Shown here in pieces: positions 25,730 through 34,111 of a DNA stretch of 64,000 nt. Position 1 is the stretch's first letter. Each line of letters opens with the position of its first letter. Source of the stretch: an uncultured Oscillibacter sp. (GTDB lineage Bacteria; Bacillota; Clostridia; Oscillospirales; Oscillospiraceae); assembly GCA_910585385.1 (NCBI GenBank), contig CAJUDV010000005.1:1-64000 (forward strand), read 5' to 3'. The notes under the pieces are model-generated. The model saw only the letters and a program-made list of their open reading frames with translations. It was not told the DNA's origin and ran no database searches. Made by a program: the position numbers and the translations under genes.

Positions 25730-26481
25730 TGGGACGCCTCACGGAATCCCGTGGTAAAGGATGGGTCGTAGAGCTTGCTGCGCTGGTAGGTTGGCTCCAG
25801 GAAATCTCCCACCAGCACCAGGGCCGTCTTGGAGATCTGGTGTGTCCGGCCGGATTCCGCCAGGGTGCCAACGGTGCACCGGACCACCTTCTCCTCCGGC
25901 CAGGTGGCCTTGTACACCAGAGCCGCCGGCGTATTGGAGGTGTAGGTCCCCTTCAAAAGCTCTGTCTGGAGGCCCTCCAGCATCCCCGCGGAGAGAAAGA
26001 CTGCCATGCTGGCCCCGTGGCTGGCCCAGGCGGCGATGGACTCCCGCTCCGGCACCGCCGTCCGCCCCGCCATGCGGGTGATGACCACGGACTGGCTCAC
26101 CTCCGGCAGGGTGTACTCCGCCTGGGCGGCGGCCGCCGCCCCGCAGAAGCTGGAGACCCCCGGCGTGTCGTCGTAGAGAATCCCCATGGCGTCCAACGCG
26201 TCCATCTGCTCCCGGATGGCGCCATAGAGGCAGGGGTCCCCGGTGTGGAGGCGGACGGTGGTCTTTCCCTCCTGCTCCGCTGTCTCCATGACAGAGAGAA
26301 CCTGCTCCAGCGTCATCTCCGCGCTGTTGTGAATCTCACAGCCTGCCGGACACAGTTTCAGCAGCGCCGGGTTTACCAGACTGCCGGCGTAGACCACTAC
26401 ATCCGCTGTTTTTAAGAGCTCCGCGCCCCGGAGAGTGATGAGGTCCGGCGCGCCGGGGCCCGCTCCCACGAAATGAATCAT
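25726..26481 (-). CDS. cbiF: Cobalt-precorrin-4 C11-methyltransferase
   Basis: A 251-residue tetrapyrrole methylase starting MIHFVGAGPGAPDLITLRGAELL, with DVVVYAGSLVNPALL, RLHTGDPCLYGAIREQMD and DDTPGVSSFCGAAAA. These match CbiF/CobM closely. SAM donates the methyl at C11, which CbiC later moves. It is 3 nt after the cbiL stop on the reverse strand, in a run of overlapping cbi genes. Confidence 0.95.
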   Translation of the reverse strand: MIHFVGAGPGAPDLITLRGAELLKTADVVVYAGSLVNPALLKLCPAGCEIHNSAEMTLEQVLSVMETAEQEGKTTVRLHTGDPCLYGAIREQMDALDAMGILYDDTPGVSSFCGAAAAAQAEYTLPEVSQSVVITRMAGRTAVPERESIAAWASHGASMAVFLSAGMLEGLQTELLKGTYTSNTPAALVYKATWPEEKVVRCTVGTLAESGRTHQISKTALVLVGDFLEPTYQRSKLYDPSFTTGFREASQ

Positions 26482-26484
26482 AGC

Positions 26485-27180
26485 TTACTCCTTTACAATG
26501 ACGGTGGCGAAATACCCCGTGTCCTCCGGCAGGTGCGTGAGGTCCCGGCAGACCTGTTCCGTTGGCAGGCCGCAGTCCCGTACCATGGCAGCCCGCTCCA
26601 GCAGGCCCTTTCTCTCTAAGAGCTCCGCCACCTGGGGGAGCTGCCTGCCGGACTTCATCAGCACCTTGGTGCCAGGCAGCTCCAGCTGCTCTGCCAAGGT
26701 ATCCCGGCTGGCGGGGAGGATGTGCAGGGGAGAGGCGGCTGTGGTGAGACTGGTACCCAGCCGGGCCGCCACGGCGCAGAAGCTGGGAACGCCGGGGACC
26801 ATCACCGCCTCGTATCCGCCGCCGGTGAGGATTCCCATCAGATAGCCGAAGGTGGCGTAGATGGACACGTCCCCCAGATTCAGCATGGCCACATCCCGCC
26901 CCGCCGAGAGATGGGCGGCGATGGTCTCCGCTGCCCGCAGGTGCGATTCATGGAGAACGGCGGGATCCCGGGACATGGTGAAGTCCAGGGGCAGAATGGT
27001 TTTATGCTCCAGAGGTGTGGCCCGCCGCACAATGTCCAGCGCCAGCATCTCTCCGCCCCTTGTCCGGGGGGCCGCGATTACCGGACAGCGCTCCAGGGTT
27101 CGCAGGGCCTTGAGGGTCAGCAGCTCCGGGTCGCCGGGCCCCACGCCCACGCCGTAGAGTACGCCTTGTCTCATTTCCAT
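26485..27180 (-). CDS. cbiL: Cobalt-precorrin-2 C20-methyltransferase
   Basis: A 231-residue tetrapyrrole methylase that adds the C20 methyl. It starts MEMRQGVLYGVGVGPGDPELLTLKA and contains LNLGDVSIYATFGYLMG and MVPGVPSFCAVAARLGTSLT, the CbiL/CobI pattern. The ATG at 27180 overlaps the cbiD stop; GGAG lies upstream within cbiD. An apparent long N-terminal extension is frame shadow from cbiD and is excluded because the family begins at the VGVGPGDP strand. Confidence 0.94.
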   Translation of the reverse strand: MEMRQGVLYGVGVGPGDPELLTLKALRTLERCPVIAAPRTRGGEMLALDIVRRATPLEHKTILPLDFTMSRDPAVLHESHLRAAETIAAHLSAGRDVAMLNLGDVSIYATFGYLMGILTGGGYEAVMVPGVPSFCAVAARLGTSLTTAASPLHILPASRDTLAEQLELPGTKVLMKSGRQLPQVAELLERKGLLERAAMVRDCGLPTEQVCRDLTHLPEDTGYFATVIVKE

Positions 27181-28310
27181 GCTTCCATGATCTCCTTTAC
27201 AGCTTCCGTCTGCCCCAGGGAGCCGTATTCGTTGGAAAACAAAATGGCGCCGGTCCGGCAGGCCTCTCCGGTCCGGCGGACCAGATGACGGTGGATGGCG
27301 GAGAGCATCCGCTCCAGCACCGCTTCCCGCAGGCCCGCGCCGTCCAGAATCGCGATGCAGGCGTCGGAGGAGGCGGCATCCATCAGTGCCCGGCACACCG
27401 CTGTGGAGGCCCCGCACGCCGCCGCGTGGGCGCAGAACAGCTCCGTCCGGCAGTCGGCAAAACGGCTGTGGGTGTTCATGATGCCGCCGGAGAGTTTTCC
27501 CAGTTTGCCGATATGCCCCGCCAGCAGCACGGTCTCAAACCCCGACCCGGCGCAGGCGTCCAGAGCGTCCCCGATGAAATTGGAGCATTTGACCACGGGA
27601 ACGCCCAGCCTGTCCAGCCCCTGGCCGCGGAGGAAGTCCAGCCCGTAGTTCCCGGGAGTGAGGATGATGCGGCGGCCTCCCAGAGCCGCGGCCTGGCGGA
27701 TCTCCAGGGAGACGGTGTCTGCCAGAGCCCGGAGGCTCATAGGTTCCACGATGCCGGAGGTGCCCAGGATGGAGACGCCTCCCACGATGCCCAGAGCGGG
27801 GTTGAAGGTCTTTTCCGCCACCGCCTCTCCGCCGGGGACGGAGACGGTGATCCGCAGACCGCCGTTGCAGCCCAGTTCGCCGCACACCGCCAATACTGCC
27901 TCCCGGATCATCTGCCGGGGAACGCGGTTGATGGCGGCGGCGCCCACAGGCTGGTCCAGACCGGGCCTGGTCACCCGGCCCACGCCCTGGCCGCCCTCAA
28001 TGGAGACGCCGGGAAGGTCCTGCCGCTCCGCGTGGGCGAAGACCAGCAGTCCGGTGGTGGCGTCGATGTCGTCCCCGCCGTCCTTGCGGACGGCGCAGGA
28101 GGCCCGTCCGCCTGAGAGGACGCAGGACTCCAGAGGTACCTCCACGGTGAGCCCCTTGGGCGTTTCCAGGGAGACGGAGGGGGGCGGAGTCCCGGTCAGC
28201 AGCAGCCGGACGGCCCCCGCTGCCGCCAGAGCGGCGCAGGTGCCGGTGGTGTAGCCGCAGCGCAGCCGCCTGCCGCCGGAGAGGATATAGTGTTCAAATT
28301 CCGCGCTCAT
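27171..28310 (-). CDS. cbiD: Cobalt-precorrin-5B C1-methyltransferase
   Basis: Transfers the C1 methyl in the anaerobic corrin pathway. The 379-residue protein contains LRCGYTTGTCAALAAAGAVRLL near the N terminus, VTRPGLDQPVGAAAINRVPRQMI and GILGTSGIVEPMS-like sequence (SILGTSGIVEPMSLRAL), followed by LTPGNYGLDF and LLAGHIGKLGKLSGGIMNTHSRFAD, all strongly conserved in CbiD. It starts 4 nt inside the stop of the upstream ABC ATPase gene, linking the transporter genes and the biosynthetic genes into one transcript. Confidence 0.96.
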   Translation of the reverse strand: MSAEFEHYILSGGRRLRCGYTTGTCAALAAAGAVRLLLTGTPPPSVSLETPKGLTVEVPLESCVLSGGRASCAVRKDGGDDIDATTGLLVFAHAERQDLPGVSIEGGQGVGRVTRPGLDQPVGAAAINRVPRQMIREAVLAVCGELGCNGGLRITVSVPGGEAVAEKTFNPALGIVGGVSILGTSGIVEPMSLRALADTVSLEIRQAAALGGRRIILTPGNYGLDFLRGQGLDRLGVPVVKCSNFIGDALDACAGSGFETVLLAGHIGKLGKLSGGIMNTHSRFADCRTELFCAHAAACGASTAVCRALMDAASSDACIAILDGAGLREAVLERMLSAIHRHLVRRTGEACRTGAILFSNEYGSLGQTEAVKEIMEAWK

Positions 28311-29398
28311 AGAAGCTTTCCCGCCTGTTCCGCCAGCTCCCGGAGAAGCCGGTTTTTTTCGTTCATGGGCCCGAAGGTAGAGGGGGGGCAGAGAACCTGG
28401 GCGCAGCGCGCGATCTTCTCCGCCGCCAGACGGAAAGCGGTCTCTCCAATAGGGGAAAATGCCTCTTCCGAGATCACTTCCGCCGCCAGGGCCTTGGACA
28501 CCGGGTAGTCCAAGTCGTTTTCGTGGAGGACCCCGGCGGCAAAGGGCACCCCCTGCCGCTGGAGGCGGCGGTACACCGGAATGCCGCTGCCGCCGCCGCC
28601 GATGACGAACACCTGGGGCGTCCCGGCGGGGGGCTCCAGCTCCAGACAGCCGAAGTCCGGGTTGTAGCTGCCCCGGGCGGCGTCGTACAGCTCCAGGATA
28701 TACCCGGCGGTGAAGATCTCCTCCGGCGCTCCGCAGCGCTCAATGGTGTGGTTGTGGACACAGGCCACGCAGTCGGAGACCTTCTGGGCCAGGTCCAGCT
28801 CGTGAAGGCTCATGAGCACCGCCAGCTTGCGGCGGCGCACCATGTCCTTGAGGATGGAGAGCAGCTCCAGCTTGTAGCGGATGTCCAGGAAGGAGGTGGG
28901 CTCGTCCAGCACAAGGACCTCCGGCTCCTGGCAGAGGGCCCGGGCCAGCAGGACGCGCTGGCGCTGTCCGTCGCTGATCTGGGCAAAGTCCCGGTCTGCC
29001 AGCTCCTCCCCGTGGACCAGGGCCAGGGCCTCGTCCACCTTCTCCCAGTCCGGCGGCGTCAAAAGACCCAGTTTCCCGGTGTAGGGGTAGCGGCCGGTGG
29101 CCGCCACGTCCCGGCAGGTCATCAGCTCCGGGTGGATCCGGTCCGTCATCAGCACGGAGAGCCGTTTGGCGACCTCCAGGGCGGCCATGCGGTCCATGGG
29201 GCGGCCGTCCAGATACACCGTGCCCCGAAGGGGGGAGATCTGGCGGATGACGCTGCGCAGGATGGTGGACTTGCCGGAGCCGTTGGGGCCGATGAGGGTC
29301 ATGATCTCCCCCCGGCGCAGATGGAGGCAGATATCCTGGATGAGGGGCTGGCCGTTGTAGCCGACAGCCAGGTTTTCCGTGTACAGATAATCCCGCAT
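28307..29398 (-). CDS. FecE/BtuD-type ABC transporter ATPase with extra C-terminal domain
   Basis: A 363-residue ABC ATPase of the iron-siderophore/cobalamin importer class. Walker A GPNGSGKST is at about residue 37, signature ISDGQRQR (variant of SGGQ), Walker B VLVLDEPTSFLD and H-loop MSLHELDLA. The ABC domain ends near residue 245. About 105 further residues follow (TPQVFVIGGGGSGIPVYRRLQ, then HENDLDYPVSKALAAEV and FGPMNEKNRLLREL), which ordinary FecE proteins lack. That tail has a glycine-rich strand-turn like a nucleotide-binding fold; its role is unknown. AAGGAGG precedes the ATG. It sits directly before cbiD in the B12-controlled operon. Confidence 0.88.
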   Translation of the reverse strand: MRDYLYTENLAVGYNGQPLIQDICLHLRRGEIMTLIGPNGSGKSTILRSVIRQISPLRGTVYLDGRPMDRMAALEVAKRLSVLMTDRIHPELMTCRDVAATGRYPYTGKLGLLTPPDWEKVDEALALVHGEELADRDFAQISDGQRQRVLLARALCQEPEVLVLDEPTSFLDIRYKLELLSILKDMVRRRKLAVLMSLHELDLAQKVSDCVACVHNHTIERCGAPEEIFTAGYILELYDAARGSYNPDFGCLELEPPAGTPQVFVIGGGGSGIPVYRRLQRQGVPFAAGVLHENDLDYPVSKALAAEVISEEAFSPIGETAFRLAAEKIARCAQVLCPPSTFGPMNEKNRLLRELAEQAGKLL

Positions 29399-29421
29399 CC
29401 GAAGGCGCCTCCTTGTGTGGT

Positions 29422-30441
29422 TTAGAGATTGGTTTTTCCCCGCTGGAAGGCCATCATGTAGATGACGATGGGCGCGCCGAAGACGGCGGTAACGGAGCTG
29501 ATGCTGACCTCCGTGGGGGCGAAGGCCGTCCGGGCGATGAGATCGCAGAACAGGCAGAACACCGCGCCGCCCAGAAAACAGGCAGGGATGATCAAAATAG
29601 GCCTGGCGGTGCGGAAGAGGTTCTTCACCAGGTGGGGCACGGCGATGCCCACAAAGGAGATGGGGCCTGCGAAGGCCGTGACGCAGGCGGAGAGGACGCT
29701 GGACAGCAGAATCAGCGCCAGACGGAAGGCCTTGATATTGACGCCCATGTTCTGGGCGTAGACCTCCCCCAGCTGATAGGCTCCGATGGGCTTGGAAAGG
29801 AGGAAGGACAGCGCCATGGCGGCGCCCACTACGGCCGCCATCACCGCCACACTGTCCCAGTAGATGCCGGAGAAGCTGCCCATGGACCAGTTGTGGAGGT
29901 TGACAATGTTGGAGTCCTCGGCAAAGGTGACGGCAAAGTCCGTGACGGCGGAGCAGATGTATCCGATCATTACGCCGCAGACCACCAGCATGCTCATGCG
30001 CTTTACCCGCTGGGAGATCAGCAGAATGAAGCCTGTAGACAGCATGGCGCCCGCGAAGGCCGCGCCGATCAGAGGCGCCGATCCGGCGACAGCGCCCCGG
30101 CTCAGCATGGAGATCATCGCCAGGGACACCGCCAGCTTGGCCCCGGAGGAGATGCCCAGCACAAAGGGGCCCGCAATGGGGTTGGCGAAAAAGGTCTGGA
30201 GCAGAAAGCCGGAGACGGACAGCCCGCCGCCCAGAATGACGGCGGCGCAGATTCGGGGCAGCCGCAGGGTGCGCACGATGCCGTACTCCGTGCTGCCGTC
30301 GGCGGAGCTGAAGAGAATGCGGAGGATCTCCTTCCCGGACAGGGGGACGCTGCCGGCGTTGATGTTCCAGACTACCAGCAAAGCCAGCAGAGCCAGCAGC
30401 AGCAGGAAGGCTCCCCAATAGCGGGAGCGGGCTGATTTCAT
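29422..30441 (-). CDS. FecCD/BtuC-family ABC transporter permease
   Basis: A 339-residue integral membrane permease of the iron-chelate/cobalamin class with about ten hydrophobic segments. LRLPRICAAVILGGGLSVSGFLLQTFFANPIAGPFVLGISSGA is the family signature, and FVGIAVPHLVKNLF is the cytoplasmic coupling-helix region. It forms an importer with the preceding ATPase and the following binding protein genes. Substrate cannot be read from the permease. The cobalamin riboswitch upstream suggests a corrinoid, cobalt chelate or related tetrapyrrole. Confidence 0.9.
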   Translation of the reverse strand: MKSARSRYWGAFLLLLALLALLVVWNINAGSVPLSGKEILRILFSSADGSTEYGIVRTLRLPRICAAVILGGGLSVSGFLLQTFFANPIAGPFVLGISSGAKLAVSLAMISMLSRGAVAGSAPLIGAAFAGAMLSTGFILLISQRVKRMSMLVVCGVMIGYICSAVTDFAVTFAEDSNIVNLHNWSMGSFSGIYWDSVAVMAAVVGAAMALSFLLSKPIGAYQLGEVYAQNMGVNIKAFRLALILLSSVLSACVTAFAGPISFVGIAVPHLVKNLFRTARPILIIPACFLGGAVFCLFCDLIARTAFAPTEVSISSVTAVFGAPIVIYMMAFQRGKTNL

Positions 30442-30454
30442 GGTCTCGCCTCCG

Positions 30455-31621
30455 TCAGTCCAGATGGTGCAGATAGGTCAGGGGGGCGTCCGCCCCGGAG
30501 AGAATGGTGTGGAGATCCGTGATCAGATCTCCCAGGCCCAGGCTCTCCTGGAAGAGATTCTTCCCGGTGCACCAGACGTTTCCCTCTCTCACGGCCTTGA
30601 AGTCCGCCAGGACGCCGCTCTTCTCCAGCAGCTGGCTCATGGTCTGGAGCTCGCCGTCAATGGCGCTGTTGTAAATCAGCACATCGGCGTTCCGGGCCCC
30701 CTCATAAAAGGACTCCATCTGCATATTCATGGTGGATTTGGCGCCCTCGTCCCCCTCTAAATCCGGGAAGGCGTAGACACCTCCGGCCAGGCCGATGGAC
30801 CTTGCGATATAGTCCCCGGAGCGGCGCACGTTCACCGCGCCGGTGGAGGTGATGTAGAAAAAGGCCACGGTCTTTCCCGTGTTCTCCTGTTCCAGAATGG
30901 GGGTCAGCCGCTCCATGAGACCGCCGAAGTAGTCCGCGGCCTCCGCCTCTTTTCCCAGCAGCGCGGCGTAGAGCTTGATCCACTCCATGCGGCCCAGGGG
31001 GTGGCTCTCATAGCTGGACCGCTCCACCAGTACCGGCACCCCCAGCCGCTCCAGCTGTTCCTTGACCTCGGGATTGTGGTAGATCATGGTGGACTCCACC
31101 GCCAGGTCGCACTCCAGGTCCAGAATGCGCTCGTAGTCCGGCGCGCCGTATTTTCCGGCGAAGACCATGCGCCCCGCCTCCATGGCCTCCCGGGCCTCTT
31201 CGATGTACCAGCCGGAGGCGTCCAGGCCGGCCAGGGTGATGGCGTCGATGGCGTCCAGCTGCCGGAAGAGGTCCATGGCGGAGGTGGCCACCAGATAGAT
31301 ACTGTCCAAAGGCTGGCGCAGCACCGTGACCTCGGCCGGGACGCCGGAGGGGACCTCCGCCCCCTCCGGCACCACCAGATAGCGGTTGCCGTCTCCAATG
31401 GCTATTTTTTGATAACCATTAGTATAAAAATCGACAGTAAATTGCTCTGCGTAGAGGATCTCCAGGCTGCGCTGATACTCCAGCGTATCCCAGGAGAGGC
31501 CCTGGGGCTCCTCTGGGTCCAACGCTGGCGGCTGCGTTGCGGTTTGGCCGCAGCCGCAGAGGGCCAGCAGGAGCGCCATCGCCAAAAGTCCCCGGAGCAG
31601 CGGGCGAGTCAATGCGGTCAT
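30455..31621 (-). CDS. ABC transporter substrate-binding lipoprotein (FecB/BtuF type)
   Basis: A 388-residue lipoprotein: signal MTALTRPLLRGLLAMALLL and cysteines in ALCGCGQ at about 22-24. The mature part has the two-lobe FecB pattern, with PLDSIYLVATSAMDLFRQLDAIDAI in lobe one, ILDLECDLAVES, and PVLVERSSYESHPLGRMEWIKLYAALLG at the hinge. The C-terminal lobe includes AFFYITSTGAVNVRRSGDYIARSIGLAGG. It would capture the ligand outside the membrane for the adjacent permease. Overlap with the next gene by 4 nt confirms an operon. The exact ligand is unknown. Confidence 0.87.
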   Translation of the reverse strand: MTALTRPLLRGLLAMALLLALCGCGQTATQPPALDPEEPQGLSWDTLEYQRSLEILYAEQFTVDFYTNGYQKIAIGDGNRYLVVPEGAEVPSGVPAEVTVLRQPLDSIYLVATSAMDLFRQLDAIDAITLAGLDASGWYIEEAREAMEAGRMVFAGKYGAPDYERILDLECDLAVESTMIYHNPEVKEQLERLGVPVLVERSSYESHPLGRMEWIKLYAALLGKEAEAADYFGGLMERLTPILEQENTGKTVAFFYITSTGAVNVRRSGDYIARSIGLAGGVYAFPDLEGDEGAKSTMNMQMESFYEGARNADVLIYNSAIDGELQTMSQLLEKSGVLADFKAVREGNVWCTGKNLFQESLGLGDLITDLHTILSGADAPLTYLHHLD

Positions 31622-32544
31622 GACGCTTTTTCGATGGAGGCGGAGTCGAAGCGCAGCGTGTACTCGATCTCATGGGGGGTGCTCATGGCGGTGGTGTCGG
31701 CGTAGACCACCAGCTTGCGGTCAAAGGAAGCCACGGGGATCTCAAAGGTGGAATTGCCCTCGGTATTCAGGGGGAGAAATTTTTCCTGGCCGATGCGCAT
31801 ATAGTCGTAGCTGGAACTGCCCCAGGCCACGGTGGCATAGGCCGCGCCGCTCTCCACCCGCAGCGCGGCGGGGGAGTCCACCTTGGCCTTGCCGGAGCCG
31901 CCCTCCAGCGCAACAGAGACGGTGTAGCTGCCGTCGGCCAGGCCCAAAGTCTTCGCCGTGGCGAAGGCGCCCTCCCGGAAGGCCTCCTGGGGCAGGGAGT
32001 CCGCCCGGAAGACCAGAGTGCGGTCATACCACATCTCCTTTTTCTTGCTGAAGGCCGCGCAGTCCAGCCCCGTGTCCAGGGCCTCAACCGGAAAAGTGAA
32101 GGTGTGGGCGCCGTCGCCGTCCTCGGTAAAGGGGATCAGGGCGCCCTCCTCCGCCTGAGCGGCCTCCTGGCCGGTGCCTGGGAAGATGTAAAGATACCCC
32201 TTGCCGCCCATGTGCATCACGGCGGTCATTTGGCCCGCCTCCACCGTCAGTTCACAGGCGGTGACGTTGAACATGGAGGAGCTGGAGTCTACCGCGATAT
32301 GATAGGTGCCGTCCTGGAGGGCGCCGGCATGGACGGGTTCCATGTCCGGGTCCACCACGTCCTTCACCGGGGCCATTTGATCGGTGGAGGCGACCTCGGA
32401 CTTAGGGGATTCCGGGGCCTCCGGTTCCGCCGCCGGGGGCGGAGTTTCCGGTTGGGCGGGCGCAGCGTCCGGCGCGGCGCCGCATCCGACGGCCAGCAGG
32501 GCCGTCAGGACCAGGGAGAGCAGAGGGAGAAAGAATTTTTTCAT
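31618..32544 (-). CDS. Lipoprotein with two related beta-rich domains, putative ligand-handling partner
   Basis: A 308-residue lipoprotein, MKKFFLPLLSLVLTALLAVGC with lipid cysteine at about residue 21, then a P/E/A-rich spacer. Two domains of about 110 residues each follow and resemble one another: DGTYHIAVDSSSSMFNVTACELTVEAGQMTAVMHMGG and DGSYTVSVALEGGSGKAKVDSPAALRVESGAAYATVAWGS. Both continue to a sequence around a Y-D/F-P turn and a predicted final strand. The repeat looks like an extracellular beta sandwich similar in layout to NEAT haem-binding domains, but I cannot assign it. The ATG at 32544 is chosen for the signal peptide. It lies between cbiK and the binding protein gene. Confidence 0.72.
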   Translation of the reverse strand: MKKFFLPLLSLVLTALLAVGCGAAPDAAPAQPETPPPAAEPEAPESPKSEVASTDQMAPVKDVVDPDMEPVHAGALQDGTYHIAVDSSSSMFNVTACELTVEAGQMTAVMHMGGKGYLYIFPGTGQEAAQAEEGALIPFTEDGDGAHTFTFPVEALDTGLDCAAFSKKKEMWYDRTLVFRADSLPQEAFREGAFATAKTLGLADGSYTVSVALEGGSGKAKVDSPAALRVESGAAYATVAWGSSSYDYMRIGQEKFLPLNTEGNSTFEIPVASFDRKLVVYADTTAMSTPHEIEYTLRFDSASIEKAS

Positions 32545-32634
32545 ACTGATAACCTCCGTATTTTTGCGCGCCGGACCGGAGACCGGCCTGACGCTCGGTG
32601 GAATTAAGCGGCGTTTCAAACCAGGGGGGTGCGC

Positions 32635-33645
32635 TTATCCCAGCTGGTCAATGGCGGCCTGGGCATGGGCGGCCAGCAGGTCGTGAATGGCCTCATATTC
32701 GCCCAGGCCCTTTAGAACGCACTCCACCTCATAGCCGGCATTTTCAAATACGGTCTTCCAGGTGTCCTCGTCCTCACCGGCCATATCGTTGTTGGCATGG
32801 TCGCCGGCGACGATCATCATGGGCTGAAGCACCACCCGCTCATAGCCCCCCGCCTGCACCAGCGCCAGCACATCGTCCAAAGTGGGGGCGGCCTCCACGG
32901 TGCCGATGAAGCAGTTGGTGTATCCGGCGTCGGCCATCACCTGCTGCATTTTGGCGTAGACGGTGTTGGAGGCGGCCTCTGTGCCGTGGCCCATGAAGCA
33001 GACGGCGGTTTTGCCGTCGTCGTATTGGGCGGCGGATTCCGCCATAACCTTGGACACGATCTGGAAGTCCTCGTCGGAGGTCAGCAGGGGCGCGCCGATG
33101 GCCATGGCCTCAAAGGCGTCGGCGTACTGGGCGGCCTCGTTGACCACGTCGTTGTACTCCAGGCCGTCCATCAGGTGGGTGGGCTGGATCACCAGGCGCT
33201 TGACGCCGTTCTCCACGGCCCTGTCCAGAGCCTGGCCCACGTTGTCGATCACCTGGCCGTCCCGGCGCTGGAGCCGGTCGATGATGAGCTGGGCGGTAAA
33301 GGCGCGGCGGACGGACCAGTCCGGGAAGGCCTTCTCCATGGCCTCCTCAACGGCGCCGATGGTCAGCCGACGGTTGTCGTTATAGCTGGTGCCGAAGCTG
33401 ATGACCAGCAGCTCGTCTTCGCCGATGCCGTCTTGATTCCGGGAATTGTCCAAAGAGGCGTCGCCGGTGGAGTAGTCCTCGTCGTCCTCTTCGGCGGGCT
33501 CCGGCGTCTCATTTTCCTCGGGAGTATTTTGGGCGGGAGCGGGGTCCTGAGGGGCGGCAAGAGTTTTGTCTCCGCCGCATCCAGCCAGCAGTCCGGCCAT
33601 TATGGCGGCCACAATCAGCAGGGAAAGCAGGTTCTTATTGTTCAT
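32635..33645 (-). CDS. cbiK: Exported CbiK-type cobaltochelatase (lipoprotein)
   Basis: CbiK inserts cobalt into sirohydrochlorin. This 336-residue copy has a lipoprotein signal (LLSLLIVAAIMAGLLAGCGG, cysteine at about 23) and a P/E/D-rich linker before the enzyme domain. The domain reads LLVISFGTSYNDNRR, RRAFTAQLIIDRLQRRDG, VCFMGHGTEAASN with the first metal-binding histidine, and MMIVAGDHANNDMAGEDEDTWK with the second. Both histidines known to bind metal in CbiK are therefore kept. An extracytoplasmic CbiK is known from Desulfovibrio, where a haem or metal transport role was suggested. It is the first gene after the cobalamin riboswitch. Confidence 0.9.
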   Translation of the reverse strand: MNNKNLLSLLIVAAIMAGLLAGCGGDKTLAAPQDPAPAQNTPEENETPEPAEEDDEDYSTGDASLDNSRNQDGIGEDELLVISFGTSYNDNRRLTIGAVEEAMEKAFPDWSVRRAFTAQLIIDRLQRRDGQVIDNVGQALDRAVENGVKRLVIQPTHLMDGLEYNDVVNEAAQYADAFEAMAIGAPLLTSDEDFQIVSKVMAESAAQYDDGKTAVCFMGHGTEAASNTVYAKMQQVMADAGYTNCFIGTVEAAPTLDDVLALVQAGGYERVVLQPMMIVAGDHANNDMAGEDEDTWKTVFENAGYEVECVLKGLGEYEAIHDLLAAHAQAAIDQLG

Positions 33646-33693
33646 CTGTGTACTCCTCCTTGTGTTTCCGGGGGGAGAACGGTCTCCGCCCCT

Positions 33694-33720
33694 CTGATGT
33701 ATGGCAAAATTTTACATCAG
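33694..33720 (-). other. Small hairpin in the cbiK leader
   Basis: CTGATGTA and TACATCAG can pair around an 11-nt loop about 50-75 nt before the cbiK ATG and after the terminator. A role in translation or RNA stability is possible but not shown. Confidence 0.35.
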
Positions 33721-33749
33721 CGGCTTCAGGGTACAGGAATACGCAGGAC

Positions 33750-33782
33750 AAAAAAAGCGGTCATCTTCATGAAGATGACCAC
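33750..33782 (-). terminator. Riboswitch-linked intrinsic terminator before cbiK
   Basis: On the reverse strand GGTCATCTTC and GAAGATGACC form a near-perfect palindrome, followed by GC and seven T residues. It lies between the cobalamin aptamer and cbiK and is the expected expression platform: ligand-bound aptamer should favour this terminator. Confidence 0.8.
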
Positions 33783-33859
33783 AAGCGCAAGCCCTAAAAA
33801 GGGGAAGCGGTACAATCAAGCCCTCGTGATCTGGAACACCGGATGGTATTCCTGTACCA

Positions 33860-34025
33860 GCAGGCGGCAGGTTTCCTGACTCGTAAATCATCGCGCGCCA
33901 TCGCCTTCCCGGCGTTCGCCAGTGGCTGTCCTGTTTGGACGCAGACAGCGCGCTCATTACATACAGTGACGAGATCGTACAGGCCTTGCACCTGTTTCCC
34001 TATTATCCGTTTCCCAAAAGGAGAA
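33860..34025 (-). ncRNA. Cobalamin riboswitch
   Basis: The reverse strand carries the B12 box AGTCAGGAAACCTGCC at 33866-33881. Upstream on the same strand are GGGAAACAGGTGCAAGGCCTGTACGA-type core sequence (33980-34012) and CACTGTATGTAATGAG, the conserved parts of the AdoCbl-class aptamer, followed by GACAGCCACTGGCGAACGCCGGGAAGGCG. It lies directly upstream of the exported cbiK and controls the cobalamin locus, with a terminator at 33750-33782 as likely platform. Adenosylcobalamin binding should switch the operon off. Confidence 0.92.
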
Positions 34026-34063
34026 CGGCTCCGACTGCTTTGCGATATTCATTTTTCGACATT

Positions 34064-34092
34064 ATTATACTACGACGTTTGCAAAAACGCAA
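34064..34092 (-). promoter_or_regulatory. Promoter of the riboswitch-controlled cobalamin operon
   Basis: TTGCGT (34087-34092) and TATAAT (34064-34069) on the reverse strand, 17-bp spacing, about 40 nt before the aptamer core. Confidence 0.75.
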
Positions 34093-34111
34093 GACCCGGC
34101 CGGTACTTTCT

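Noticed and set aside
29399..30418. Apparent long N-terminal extension of the ABC ATPase
   Set aside because: It is an out-of-frame reading of the permease gene. AAGGAGG before the ATG at 29398 fixes the start.
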